Source: Irpex lacteus
Taxonomy: Eukaryota > Basidiomycota > Agaricomycetes > Polyporales > Irpicaceae
Length of the DNA stretch: 64,000 nt
Direction of reading: 5' to 3'
NCBI GenBank assembly: GCA_001986395.2
Contig: MQVO02000004.1
Location: 1,798,001-1,862,000, forward strand
Below, piece by piece: positions 34,301 through 45,016 of this stretch; the first letter of the stretch is position 1, and each line of letters begins with the position of its first letter. Both the position numbers and the translations under genes were made by a program. Below the pieces are notes generated by a model. The model saw nothing but the letters and a program-made list of their open reading frames with translations, was not told where the DNA came from and did not search any database.

Positions 34301-34667
34301 AGGGATAGACCATGAAGAGACCATTGAGATTCTTCAGGTAAGGAAGAGGTTTCCAATGCGTGGTACGGAACATATACTGACGTATTGTCTAATTTCTGCA
34401 TTTCAGTATCATTGTGCACGTTCATCTCGGCTTGCCCTCTTTGGTCAAATCCTGGCGACGTTCTATCAGGAAGATCTCGTGGATGAGGATGACATTCGCG
34501 CGTGGCATGCAAAACCAGCGGCCAGAGGCGAGGGGCATGTTCACAAGCATGGCGCGTCTCTGGAGGGTATCAAGCACTGCTGGAACGTTGGAGGAAAGAT
34601 GATCGAGCAGTTCAATGCCCAGGAGAGTAGCGATGAGGAGAGCGATGAGGAAAGTGACGATGAGTAG
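31387..34667 (+). CDS. GCD6: Translation initiation factor eIF2B subunit epsilon (GCD6)
   Basis: The gene has many exons. The N-terminal nucleotidyltransferase-like domain reads EEVLQAVILADSFNQRFRPL, then DFVLVMGDLVSNVRLDEVV. Left-handed beta-helix repeats follow (NTLIGSHTTIASGASVSSSV, GARSVVRQSIVGAKVQVGEG). An acidic linker of Glu/Asp and then Ser/Asp leads to the C-terminal W2/eIF5C domain (REVVIEAIVEEIGIIEGDAQ, GQILATFYQEDLVDEDDIRAW), which is the catalytic GEF part. It ends in an acidic tail. eIF2B exchanges GDP for GTP on eIF2 and is the target of the Gcn2 pathway. Two introns are longer than usual for the window (about 32072-32300 and 32941-33193). The ATG at 31387 gives the usual family N-terminus. 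Confidence 0.94.
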
Positions 34668-35640
34668 ATGTTCCCAGAGAAATCCACCCAGTGTAGGTTG
34701 TACTTCAGAAGCAAAAGCGAATAAAACGTGTATCTCTATGATCCTATCAGAGCTGTAAGTCGTCCCGCCTTCCGTGTCTTCTGGATCCACGTTGCAAGCT
34801 TTACCGTGATGCATGTGTACATGTGCGACACACCTTCATGTCCAATTACATATCTGCACCCTTGACGCTGGCCATATGTCATACGAAATCACGACTGAAT
34901 AGGCGGCAGGGGAGCACAAAGTAGTAGGTGGAAATAGAAGTCAGCACCATCCTTGGCCAAGCATCGATCTATGTTCTTGTACGTATACGCACCAGCTGTC
35001 CGAGGCTGCCTTTGAATTAGCCAAGAGTCGCGCCGACAAGGCAGAGTATCCAATTGCCTTCTTCGTATGCTGACCTCGATCCTCCTATGTCACGGCGCCG
35101 CCTTGTCACAGACATTCGGAGTCGCGTAAGATAGCTGCTGAGTTCAGGATACAGAGGTACACGGAAGGCTGTGTAACGAACGCTGCGGATCCACAGATAG
35201 AGAGATACGACCGTGCACCTTCCTTGAATGCTGTGCCAATGTATAGGTTTTGTACATGTTACTGCCAGTAGATAGGTGTTGCGCTATGTGGGGGTGCAAT
35301 GCAATGCAGTTAGGACTAGAGAGATGAAGAGAAAGTTGACGAGATGGAGGTGTGATGTCACTCTAATGAACTGCGGACGCCAAGTATCCATGAGTTTGCG
35401 GGTGCATTCAGTTCCGGGCTACAAACACTTTAAATTGTCTGTATGCTCGAATATTAATTTCTACGTTCGCTTTGCAACGTCCGACTCCCGACGCTCATCG
35501 AAGTTGGAGGACCGAGAATGCGACGACTGGGATGCCAAAGCTGGGAGTCGGCCCGACAACGACGTGCGTGAGAGTCTGAGAGATGCCGGTCTCGGCTTGT
35601 CACTAAGCGTGACAGAATGTGACATGCAGTTGGGCGGTGC

Positions 35641-35648
35641 TGACGTCA
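35641..35648. promoter_or_regulatory. CRE palindrome TGACGTCA in the PMP3 promoter
   Basis: A perfect cAMP-response element palindrome, 44 bp upstream of the TATA box. CREs are bound by Atf1/Sko1-type bZIP factors that act below the stress MAP kinase Hog1/Sty1 in yeasts. The link to PMP3 here is inferred from position. Confidence 0.45.
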
Positions 35649-35691
35649 GGGCTGATCTGAGAGAGGAAATCGGAAGGAGAGAAGGGCTCCG

Positions 35692-35699
35692 TATATAAG
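35692..35699 (+). promoter_or_regulatory. PMP3 TATA box
   Basis: TATATAAG lies 88-95 bp before the PMP3 ATG, a canonical spacing. It is followed by a CT/CA-rich leader. Confidence 0.6.
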
Positions 35700-35786
35700 C
35701 AACCTTCTCTCAGCATCACCACCAGCATCAACCACCCACCTAACACCCATCTCATAACCTTTTAACTCTCCAACTCATTCACAACA

Positions 35787-36199
35787 ATGCCGTTCACTGG
35801 TTCTGACATTTGCAAGGTAAGTTGACGCTATTGCTGTTGAGAGACGACGAAGCTAACTGACGTTCACAGATTATGTACGTCGAAGACTTTTCCTACCACT
35901 TGACAAATTCCCCGTTCCTGACCAGTCTCTCTTCCTTTCTAGCTTCGCTGTTATCCTGCCACCAGTTGGTGTGTTCCTCGAGCGTGGTTGCAACGCAGAC
36001 TTCCTCATCAACATCCTTTTGGTAAGCCTCTTATCTGTGACCAAAATATAGAGTCGAAAGCTCACCTGCCTTTTCTCTCTAGACTGTCCTGGGTTATCTG
36101 TAAGACCATCCCCGTCTTCCTCTTCCACAATTCAGCGTACTCACTATTTTCTCTAGTCCCGGTATCATCCACGCGCTGTACATCATTCTCAAGTACTAG
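35787..36199 (+). CDS. PMP3: Plasma membrane proteolipid PMP3 (UPF0057)
   Basis: Five exons (35787-35816, 35870-35874, 35943-36021, 36083-36099, 36157-36199) total 174 nt and encode 57 residues, the normal family length. The product reads MPFTGSDICKIIFAVILPPV, then a turn with LERGC and two membrane helices (the second YLPGIIHALYIIL) ending KY. The family motif PPVGVFLERGC is intact. Pmp3 proteins are small double-helix plasma-membrane proteins that tune membrane potential and cation tolerance and are induced by salt and cold in yeast and plants. Exon 2 is only ATTAT (5 nt) and exon 4 only 17 nt. Both are needed to keep the conserved CKIIFAV and LLTVLGYLPG segments. Confidence 0.93.
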
Positions 36200-37143
36200 G
36201 CGCCACCCTAGCGACTGTACCCATGCGCCTGATGTTGTTGTCTCCATTTTGACATTTGTTCACGATTTCACGACTGCTCGCCATTCTACTCTACTGTTTT
36301 AATATGTAGTCTCAGCTGGATATAAATTATACCCTTCAGGTTCGGCTGATTATCCTTGACAAGTGTGCCTTTCGAGAGTGAGATTCATAGTGCCTAAAAG
36401 AGTCAAACAATACCAAGTGACTTGCGTACGTATGATACGAGAATGACCGAGCAACATAAGTATCTGTGCCTGGGTAATTTAATGCAATCAACGATCGTGG
36501 TCATGGCCACTGCATAGGTCGAGGCTCGACAAGGTACGCAGCGTATATACACTGTGACTTACCCAAACTTCGTCACGCCATGCTGCTCCACAACGCCTAC
36601 GAGCTCCACTCGCTGAAACGCCGGTCATGTCATCGATTTCCAGTACCGTGACTGTTGTAAACTACATCATGACGAGAAAAAACAGAGGCGAGGCAGATTG
36701 CGTCTCGGACAAATGGAAAGTACAGCTACCGTTAATGTCGGGAGCGGCTTTCGTGAGGCAGACGAGACGAACGTGAGTCGCGTCGTTGGACCGCAGAGGT
36801 CGCCGTCTCCCTAAAGAACGTCTGATGCATAAACGATAGGTTACACAAAGTACATCCCAATCTCGAAGGAAGTTTACAGCGCATTCAAACTTTGCAGCTG
36901 GTTGGCTCTAAGCGCAACCTTCAACGTTCAACGTTCAACACTCACTCTGATGCTTCGCACACAAGAATGTTTGAGAGAGAAAAAATGATATGTATGCTCT
37001 AAAAATTGAAAAAATTGCTACAATACATGCATCATTACTTTTGACGTTAGGTCCAACACCGAAAGCGAAGACAAGCACAACAATACACTATGCGAGAGAG
37101 ACACGAGACAGAAAGAACATCGAAGACAGAGACGACGATGCGC
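36200..37143. other. Convergent intergenic region PMP3 / HSP70
   Basis: No gene is seen in 944 bp. It contains a short heptamer repeat (36920-36940). Confidence 0.45.
36920..36940. repeat. Three copies of a TTCAACG heptamer
   Basis: TTCAACG, TTCAACG and TTCAACA occur head to tail in non-coding sequence. Confidence 0.85.
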
Positions 37144-39273
37144 TTAGTCGACCTCCTCGACTGAAGGGCCGTCCTCTGATGCGCCGCCAGGGGCAGCACC
37201 ACCAGGGAATCCACCGGGAGCACCACCAGGGAAGCCTCCGGAGCACCTCCAGCACCGGCGTACAACTTCTGCATGATGGGGTTGGCGATGGCCTCCAACT
37301 CCTTCTGCTTCTCCTCGTACTCCTCCTTGGAAGCCTCCTGAGAGTTGTCGAGCCACTTGATGGCCTCATCGACGTGGTCGGTGAGGGTCTTCTTGTCCTC
37401 AGGAGAGAACTTGTCGGCGGTGGCGGAGTCGGTGAGGGTGTTGCGGAGGTTGTAGGCGTACGACTCGAGACCGTTCTTGGCCTGGATACGTGTGGCAGCA
37501 GCCTCATCCTCAGCTAGAAAAGATTAAAGTCAGCATCGATGTCGTTAAGGTGAGTAATAGTTATAATGAAACTTACCCTTGTACTTCTCGGCCTCGTTGA
37601 CCATGCGCTCGATCTCCTCCTTCGACAGACGGCCCTTGTCGTTGGTGATGGTGATACGGTTCGACTTGCCGGTAGTCTTGTCGGAGGCGGAGACGTTCAA
37701 GATACCGTTGGCGTCGATGTCGAAGGTGACCTCGATCTGAGGAACACCACGAGGTGCGGGAGGAATGCCAGAGAGCTCGAACTTGCCGAGCAAGTTGTTG
37801 TCCTTGGTGCGAGCACGCTCACCCTCGTATACCTGGATGAGCACACCAGGCTGGTTGTCGGAGTATGTCGAGAAGATCTCGGACTTCTTGGTGGGGACGG
37901 TGGTGTTACGCTTGATGAGGGCGGTCATGACACCACCAGCGGTCTCGATACCGAGGGAAAGAGGGGCGACATCGAGCAAGAGCAGGTCCTGGGTCTTCTC
38001 AGAGGTGTCACCGGAGAGAATGGCAGCCTGGACAGCGGCACCGTAGGCAACGGCCTCGTCGGGGTTGATCGACTTGTTGGGCTCCTTGCCGTTGAAGAAG
38101 TCGGAGACGAGCTTGACGATACGGGGGATACGAGTGGAGCCACCGACGAGGACGATCTCGTGGACGTTGCCCTTGTCGATCTTGGAGTCACGGAGGACCT
38201 TCTCGACGGGCTCGAGGGTAGAGCGGAAGAGATCCTGGCAAAGCTCCTCGAAACGAGCACGGGTGATGGAAGTGTAGAAGTCGATACCCTCGAAGAGGGA
38301 GTCGATCTCGATGGAGGTCTGGGTGGCGGAGGAGAGGGTACGCTTGGCACGCTCGCAAGCGGTACGGAGACGACGGAGGGCACGGGGGTTGGAGGAGAGA
38401 TCCTTCTTGTGCTTGCGCTTGAACTCCTGGACGAAATGGTTGACGAGACGGTTATCGAAGTCCTCACCACCAAGGTGAGTGTCACCAGCGGTGGCCTTGA
38501 CCTCGAAGATACCCTCCTCGATCGTCAAGAGAGAAACATCGAAGGTTCCTCCACCGAGATCGAAGATGAGGACGTTGCGCTCACCAACGGTCTTCTTGTC
38601 AAGACCGTAAGCGATGGCGGCAGCCGTAGGCTCGTTGATGATACGGAGGACGTTGAGGCCGGAGATGGTACCGGCATCCTTGGTGGCCTGACGTTGCGAG
38701 TCGTTGAAGTAGGCGGGGACAGTGACGACGGCGTTCTGGACGGTCGTGCCAAGGTATGACTCGGCGGTCTCCTTCATCTTGGTGAGGACCATTGATGAGA
38801 TCTCCTCAGGGGACTGTAAAAGCGTAAGTTAGTAATCTGATAGAATAAATTAATAAGATGGATGAACTTACGAATTGCTTGGTCTCGCCACGGTACTCGA
38901 CCTCAATGTAGGGCTTGCCACCCTTGTTGATCACCTTGAAGGTGAAGTGCTTCATGTCGGACTGGACCTCAGCATCCTCGAACTTTCGTCCGATGAGACG
39001 CTTGGCGTCGAAGACAGTGTTGGAGGGGTTCATGGCGACCTGGTTCTTCGCGGCATCACCGATCAAACGCTCGGTGTCCGAGAAGGACACATACGAGGGT
39101 GTTGTTCGGTTACCCTGGTCGTTGGCGATGATTTCGACACGGTCGTTTTGCCAAACACCGACACATCTACACAAAGAGATAATCGTGAGTAATCTGCGCG
39201 GCAAGATCTAGCGTCAAGCAATGAATACTTACGAGTAAGTGGTACCCAAATCGATACCGATAGCTTTCGACAT
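37144..39273 (-). CDS. SSA1: Cytosolic HSP70 (SSA type) with apparent C-terminal frameshift
   Basis: The nucleotide-binding domain is complete: [32 protein letters not shown] and [16 protein letters not shown]. The substrate-binding domain and lid follow, about 650 residues overall as expected. Four exons or so are predicted; the last joins EAEKYK|AEDEAA. Near the end the reading frame breaks at plus-strand 37240-37241, where a CCC expected on the coding strand reads CC. In the other frame the sequence continues as a Gly/Pro repeat ([14 protein letters not shown]) and ends in SVEEVD with TAA at 37144-37146. The EEVD tail binds TPR co-chaperones. Read literally, the protein loses it and runs on to a stop at 37047. 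Hsp70 folds client proteins with J-proteins. The promoter has a TATA box and a step-type heat-shock element. Confidence 0.95.
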
Positions 39274-39367
39274 TTTTGTTTGAGAGTAGAGGGGATGAAG
39301 TGGTCGTGAAAGTGCGTGAAGAAGAAAAGAAAAAGCTGAGGAGGCGGGGAGTGGACGAGTCGCTCAT

Positions 39368-39375
39368 CTTTTATA
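39368..39375 (-). promoter_or_regulatory. HSP70 TATA box
   Basis: TATAAAAG on the minus strand, 95-102 bp before the HSP70 ATG. Confidence 0.6.
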
Positions 39376-39394
39376 CGACTCTGCGCTGCGTCGA

Positions 39395-39438
39395 TTCCGT
39401 CGCTTTCTCGCACATTCCAAACCCATTCCAGGACATTC
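39395..39438. promoter_or_regulatory. Step-type heat-shock element upstream of HSP70
   Basis: TTC triplets start at 39395, 39405, 39415, 39426 and 39436, a spacing of 10, 10, 11 and 10 bp. Direct repeats of the NTTCN unit at 10-bp spacing are a known alternative Hsf1-binding arrangement (step-type HSE). The array lies 20-63 bp beyond the TATA box. Confidence 0.5.
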
Positions 39439-39950
39439 GCATCTCTGATCTCATCGCCACGTGCGCCGCGCGTCATTAGACGCCGTATGCCTGCCTTTTG
39501 CGGCCATGTCGAGAGCCTTCTCCATTCTACGCTCATCTCCCGTATGTTCCCTACAGCTTCCAGCACATGGACGCCCCTACCATGCCGGAGCCGCACCTCA
39601 TCGATTACCCGCCACTGCTCTCGTCGATTCTCGAGAATCCCTCGTCATCGACGGTTTGGGTGCACTAAGCGCTCACCACGTTCCACGGGATTATCTGCCC
39701 ACAAATTCGTAGTCGTGAGACGAGGCTTCTGTTGAGATTCAGTTCGAAGGACGATTGACGTGCCAAGATTAGGGAGTGTATTCAGCCATGATCTTCTCCG
39801 TTTCGTCACTTTGTTTGTGAGAATTTACCATACTGCAGTCCGTAGATAATCATCCTTCCTAGGAAAGTGGCGTCGTTCCAAACGTCTGTGCATTCCAATC
39901 TACACAAATCATACATCTGTCGGTATACAATAGAAATAACACTCAATACT

Positions 39951-42900
39951 CTAGAATCCGTTCTGCTGCTGCTGCTGCTGAGCCTGTTGTTGAGCTTGTG
40001 CCGCTTGTGCTTGTGCTTGTGCTTGTTGCTGTTGTTGCAACGCCTGCTGCTATATTCGTCAACTAATATGAACCACGCAGACAGAAGCTGGTAACGCACC
40101 TGTTGCAATATAATATTCCGCATATGAGCTGCCTGAGCCATCTGCTCCGGTGTGAGATGCCCGGTGTGCTGAAGCGACGCATAATAGTTGGCGAGAGCTG
40201 CCCTCTGCATAGGACTCTGAACTTGTGGCATACTCAGGTGTGCCTGGGCTTGTTGGGCTTGGGCCTGCGCCTGCACCTGTGCTTGCGCAGAAGGCGGCCT
40301 AGGGGAGGTCGCTGTACTCTGTGCCGCAACTGGAGGTGGCGACTGCTGGCCCGCACCAGGAGACGTGCTCGCCGTACGTTGCCCGTTGAATGGTGGAGAC
40401 AGATGCGCATTCAGTGCGGGTGCAGCACCTGCTGCAAGGCTCTGTGATACACCAGGATGGCCCTGCTGTTGTGCTTGAGCCGCTTGGAGCGCACGGGCTT
40501 GCATAACCGAGGAATTAGCGATCCGGGTTGAGGTGAGCTGCAAGGCGTTGAGGGCGACTCTCGGCTGCTGACCGGAAATATTGACCTGGCTACGAATTTG
40601 TGGCACACCCTGGCCGGCTGGGAGTCCGTTGGGCAAACGCATACCACCAGCCTGGGCCTGACCACTCGCACATGAACAGGTGTCCGTCACGAGCCATGAA
40701 GTAAAAACACTCACAGCTTGCATAGCTTGTTGCCGCTGCTGCATCTCCTGTATTCGTTGCTGATTGCGCATCTCTTCCTGACGCCGCCTTTCCAACATCA
40801 TCTGCTGATTATGCGCAGCGTCAGCATCTGCCTTTTGACGACTCAGCTCTGCTGGAGTCTTCTTAGGCATCCTCGCATATTGCCCGTGTGTATCATGCAT
40901 ATTGTTCAACGCATTAACCTTTCGCTGCTGATTGGCAGCTGCTTGTGTGGATATCAGCAACCGAAAAGAAAGACAAGTGGTGTGTAAAAAGCATACCGTT
41001 CGCCCGCTGAGCTTGTTCACGTTTCTTGGCAACCTTACGGATAGCGTCGTGCATGATATTGTGCCTACGTTTCTTCCTAGACTCGAACTGCGAAGGTCCA
41101 GCACCACCAGAGGCGTTAACACTCGTACTAAGTGATCGCTTAGTTCCTCGAGTCGTCATGGAAGTCGTCGGCGTGGGAGGTGGTTTGTGGTCTTCCTCCG
41201 TTGTAGCAGCAGGACCAAACTTGACCTTCCAGCGCTCGAAGCATTCCATCGGTGAACGTCGTTCGACAGGGATAGCAACCTTGGCAGTATTGAACGCCTC
41301 CGCAATGAGCATCCAGTTGTATGGATATTTGTCCACAAATCGCTTGAGCAAAACATCTTCGTCCGGTGTCCATGTAGATTCTGCATGCTTCGCCCGAGAG
41401 CTACCAGCACCGGGTATGAATCTGGGGTCCATGACAACCTCGTGTCCTCGACGCTTGGGGGTTGTACCTGTGAGGAAAGATGAGATCGACGACGCTGAAG
41501 ACGGCAATGCCCTATTACCTTCGAACAACCCTGCAAGGACAGTCACAATCAATAAACCGTAGCAGCATTGAAATAAAACACGCACAAGACGCCATGCTGT
41601 CATCGATAGGCCTCGCAGCCGGTGTATCGAAGTCAGCGGAAACAGTAGTGTCATCCAGATCATGCCATCCCTCCTCCGTCCAATGCGTAGACGGTTCCAG
41701 AGGCCCAAGTAGAGTTGTCTTCTGTAGCATAAATTTACTAAGGGGAACAACTTTCGTATACGTCGTGTCATCGGCACGCTTGGTGGGGTCATCTCTCTCG
41801 CCCCGACGGTCCTTCTTCTTGATGTCAGTGAGAGCCGATACAGGCGGCGGGTCGAGCAGACCATAAGGCTGTAGGTCGGGGAAGATGGCCGAAATGTCTG
41901 TTGGGGGTGGTGGTGCATGGTGTACGCCTTCGTCGGTGGTCAGATCGGACATGCTCTTGATAAGGTCGAAGTCGTCTAGATCTAAGAATAGCTTGTCTAC
42001 GTCCGAATAGATGATTTGCTCGCGAAGGTGTGCGTACGCAGCCGATTTCGACTTCGACTTGGGGATCAAGGACGACCCGATAGGAACGGCCGACGTTGAG
42101 GTATCACCGAGCATGGCATCTCCAGCTCCGGGCCTAAGTGCTGAGGAAGCTTGTCCTTCGTCGAGCGCGGCTGGTGGCCGAGACGCGTCGACTCTGGCCT
42201 GTTCAGCAAGAGCATTCAAGTGAAGCGCATTCGTGTCTTCGACCTCTTCCGATTTGGGCTGAAGATTCTGAGAGGCCGCAATGGCATCATCCGCGTCATC
42301 TAGGGCGTCCTGAAGTGCAGATGATGGCTCCAGAGCGTTCAACACCGCCTGCCTTTCTTTCTCCTGCTCGTCTTCGCTTTCGTCGTCGGAGTTTTCATTG
42401 TTAGCTGGAGTTGAATCTCCCCTAGACTCCACGACTTCGTCGACCTCTATATCCTGGGTGTCTGACTCGTGGTCCTCTCCCTGCACATCCTCGTTGCGGC
42501 GCTTGCCTGGTGACCAAAGGACACAGATACCTCGCTCCACACGTTCCGCCATGGTCTTCACTTGGTGCCATTCCACAGCAGCGTGCGCGAGGGTATAGGC
42601 TACGGCAAGTTTCCACTTCCTCTCTTCACGGAAGTCCGTACGCATCCATTTCTAGTAAATACAGAGTGTCTCATTTATGAATCATTGCTTCCTCGCAAGT
42701 TACCACTTACCATCTCATCCATGAGATGATCCCAGTGGGACTTCATCAATACGCCGCGCTGTTTCTTTGGCTGCCTGAAGCTCCAACGACCGGCGTCCTT
42801 TAGAGAGTCAATACGGTCGAATGTGCGTATTAACTTCAACTCCGTCATAGCAATCTACATAACTTTATTTAAGTTGAGGGGTCGAGGATCCTATAACAGT

Positions 42901-44204
42901 ACTTACATTCCAGTCCCGGGTGCTCAAACATTTCGGCGCCTTTGCGACCCTTTTATGCACCGGATTCGTACGAAGTATCGCGTTCCACTTCGCCAAACCC
43001 AGGGCTGCCACTCCTGCTTCCCATCCTTGTCCTTGTCCTTTTTCTTTGACGGTCTCGGCTTGCCCTTACGATTGTACTCCATAGGAAGCTTCTTCAATGG
43101 AGGGATAGTGTACTCTGGCAGCTTAAGATATGTCTGAGAGGGAGCAATTGTCTGCGGCTCTGCGACTTCCGACGACGACACTGACATCTCAATATCAAAG
43201 GTGTAGTCAGGTGGTGGCAGTGCTGGAGAAGGAGCTTCCGCAACAAGGTATGTAGTCTGCGACTCTATACGGGCAATGGGAAGAGGCGCTTCGGTGTGCG
43301 AGACTGTTCGTTCGACATTAGCTACACCTTCAGCGGCGTTAACGGGATGTGCAGGACCTTCCGGAGCAGAGGTGGGAGGTGGTGGCGGAGCTTCGTGTGC
43401 TATGTGTGCTGCAACGGGATTAGATTCGACGAGAGGTGGGCTGGAAGTATTCGGTTCCGCTTGAGGCTGGGAAGACGCTGTCTCGTCGTCCTCCATGGCG
43501 ACGTCCGGCTGCGAGGATTCTGGCTGAGGTTGCGAGTCCTCGAAGTCAGTCAGAATTTCGGCAGCAATCACAGTTACAGGATCTACAGCAGGTCCCTGTG
43601 AGCTCGGCGCGGTTCCCTGCGTTTCTTGCGTTGAGTCGACTTCCATGACCTCGTCCGATACTTCGGCGTGTGTCTGTTCCTCAAAAACGGCTTCTTCTGG
43701 CAATGGCTGGGCAGCAACAGAAGCGGGAGATTCTGACATAGAGGAGCCAGAGGAGGGAGAGTGAGGGCTTCCATTCTCGCTAACGGGCCTCTCGCTAACA
43801 GGAGTTGACCTATCCACAGGCGAACCATCTTCAACTCGCTTAATGAGAGGAGCAACATGGCTGACATCTGGTCTAAACTGCTTTTAAGCAACGATATTAT
43901 GAACACACGCTGGAGACCAGGGAACGTACTGTTTCATTATGTCCATATTCTCCATGAACTCGCTCAACTCCGCCTTGTCGTCCTCCAAAGCCACAATATT
44001 GCTCAAGTCCTCCTTTCGTTTGATGAGATAGAACATCTCTACAAGCAAGTCATTTCGGCGACGATGTATTTCTCTATACGTACAGATAACTATTCAGTTC
44101 AGAGCCCCGAGGTGGTAGACATAGGCACGTGCACGTAAATCTAGCTGTACTCACCGCAACTGCGCAACACGCTCCTCTACTAAAGCATCGACGTCTTCTG
44201 ACAT
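39951..44204 (-). CDS. EAF1: NuA4 scaffold subunit EAF1/VID21 (HSA and SANT domains)
   Basis: The N-terminus starts MSEDVDALVEERVAQLR and continues in a helical segment (HRRRNDLLVEMFYLIKRKED) typical of Vid21. A Ser/Pro/Gln-rich region follows. The HSA domain is clear (KSHWDHLMDEMKWMRTDFREE, then RKWKLAVAYTLAHAAVEWHQ). Farther on is a SANT/Myb domain (STWTPDEDVLLKRFVDKYPY, NWMLIAEAFN). The C-terminal third is a Gln/Ala-rich low-complexity tail ending in repeated Gln and NGF. Eaf1 is the platform that assembles the NuA4 histone H4/H2A acetyltransferase; the HSA domain binds actin and Arp4 in relatives. The gene is 4.25 kb with many introns. The stop TAG at 39951-39953 follows the polyglutamine end. 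Confidence 0.92.
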
Positions 44205-45016
44205 GTTTGACAGGTATAAAGAAACGAAGGGCCGCCTTTCTTAAGTTTAGTCAAGAGTCGCCTTTAGTTCTCTATGTAACTTGTGCTGGCGGCCAATATA
44301 TACGAGTGTGGATGTAAAGTTCAGATGGGGTCGCAATGGGTGGAGAGGTGGGAAGAGCCTGTTCCAGTTTTTGAGCACACAAGTATAGGTGTTGTGAGCT
44401 CTGTAGAGGACCAAGAGGCCTCTCGGTGAGTGACCGCGTTGAGCAAGATCGGTCCGCGGCCACAACGAATCTCAGAGCCTTATAAGGAGATCTTAGGCGC
44501 TAGACGCTCGTACAGGACCATGACCAGAAAGGCAACCCAAGACTCAACTCCTTCGACTCAGATTGGACGAGACTCAGACTTCCGTGTATTCAATGACTAC
44601 GGTGTTACAATAATATATTGTTCCTCTAACCTGAAGTCAAATGATCAGCGTGAATTGCTTTACGAGAAAATGCGTATGACGGCGATGAGGTGACTACGTG
44701 AACGTACGGGTATCGATGCAACTACAGAATGGGGTAGAAAGAGAATCAACTAAACGAGAGCGAACACGTCGTGAAACGAAATCAAAATGAAAAAATGGGT
44801 GGGTTAAAGGTGAAGAGGAAATTTAACATGTGGGGGACAGTTTGATTACGCTCGCGAGAGTATGCAGAGTTCCTTAAGGGGGGAAGGGACGGAGAGAGAA
44901 AGAGAGGAAAGAAAGGAGGGGCGCAGCCACGCTGAGGTAGAAGAAAGAGAAGCAGGTTTATCAAAACCGAGTCCAGAGCTCGAGCCGAACTAGTAGGTGT
45001 GTGTGCTTGCCAGAAA
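44205..45016. other. EAF1 promoter and KNR4 3' flank
   Basis: No gene is seen in 812 bp. The part near 44850-44950 is strongly purine-rich on the plus strand, probably UTR of the minus-strand KNR4 gene. Confidence 0.45.

Larger units (their letters stand above)
34668..35786. other. eIF2B epsilon 3' flank and PMP3 promoter
   Basis: This 1.1-kb stretch holds no supportable gene, although one frame (35276-35698) is open by chance. It has a CRE (35641-35648) and a TATA box (35692-35699) just before PMP3. Confidence 0.5.
39274..39950. other. HSP70 promoter and EAF1 3' flank
   Basis: Non-coding 677 bp. The HSP70-proximal half holds the TATA box and heat-shock element. The remainder shows no gene. 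Confidence 0.5.

Noticed and set aside
35276..35698. A 140-codon open frame in the PMP3 promoter
   Set aside because: It overlaps the CRE and the TATA box, has no domain or splice structure, and its composition is not protein-like.
37176..37246. A 71-nt GT-AG segment in the HSP70 C-terminus that could be spliced to restore EEVD
   Set aside because: Its donor (GTGCTC) is poor, and the segment encodes the conserved Gly/Pro repeat once a single C is allowed for. It is more likely coding sequence with an indel than an intron.
37566..38759. Long plus-strand open frame of nearly 400 codons opposite HSP70
   Set aside because: It mirrors the strongly biased codon use of the HSP70 exon on the other strand. 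The product is Leu/Gly/Asp-rich nonsense with no domain.
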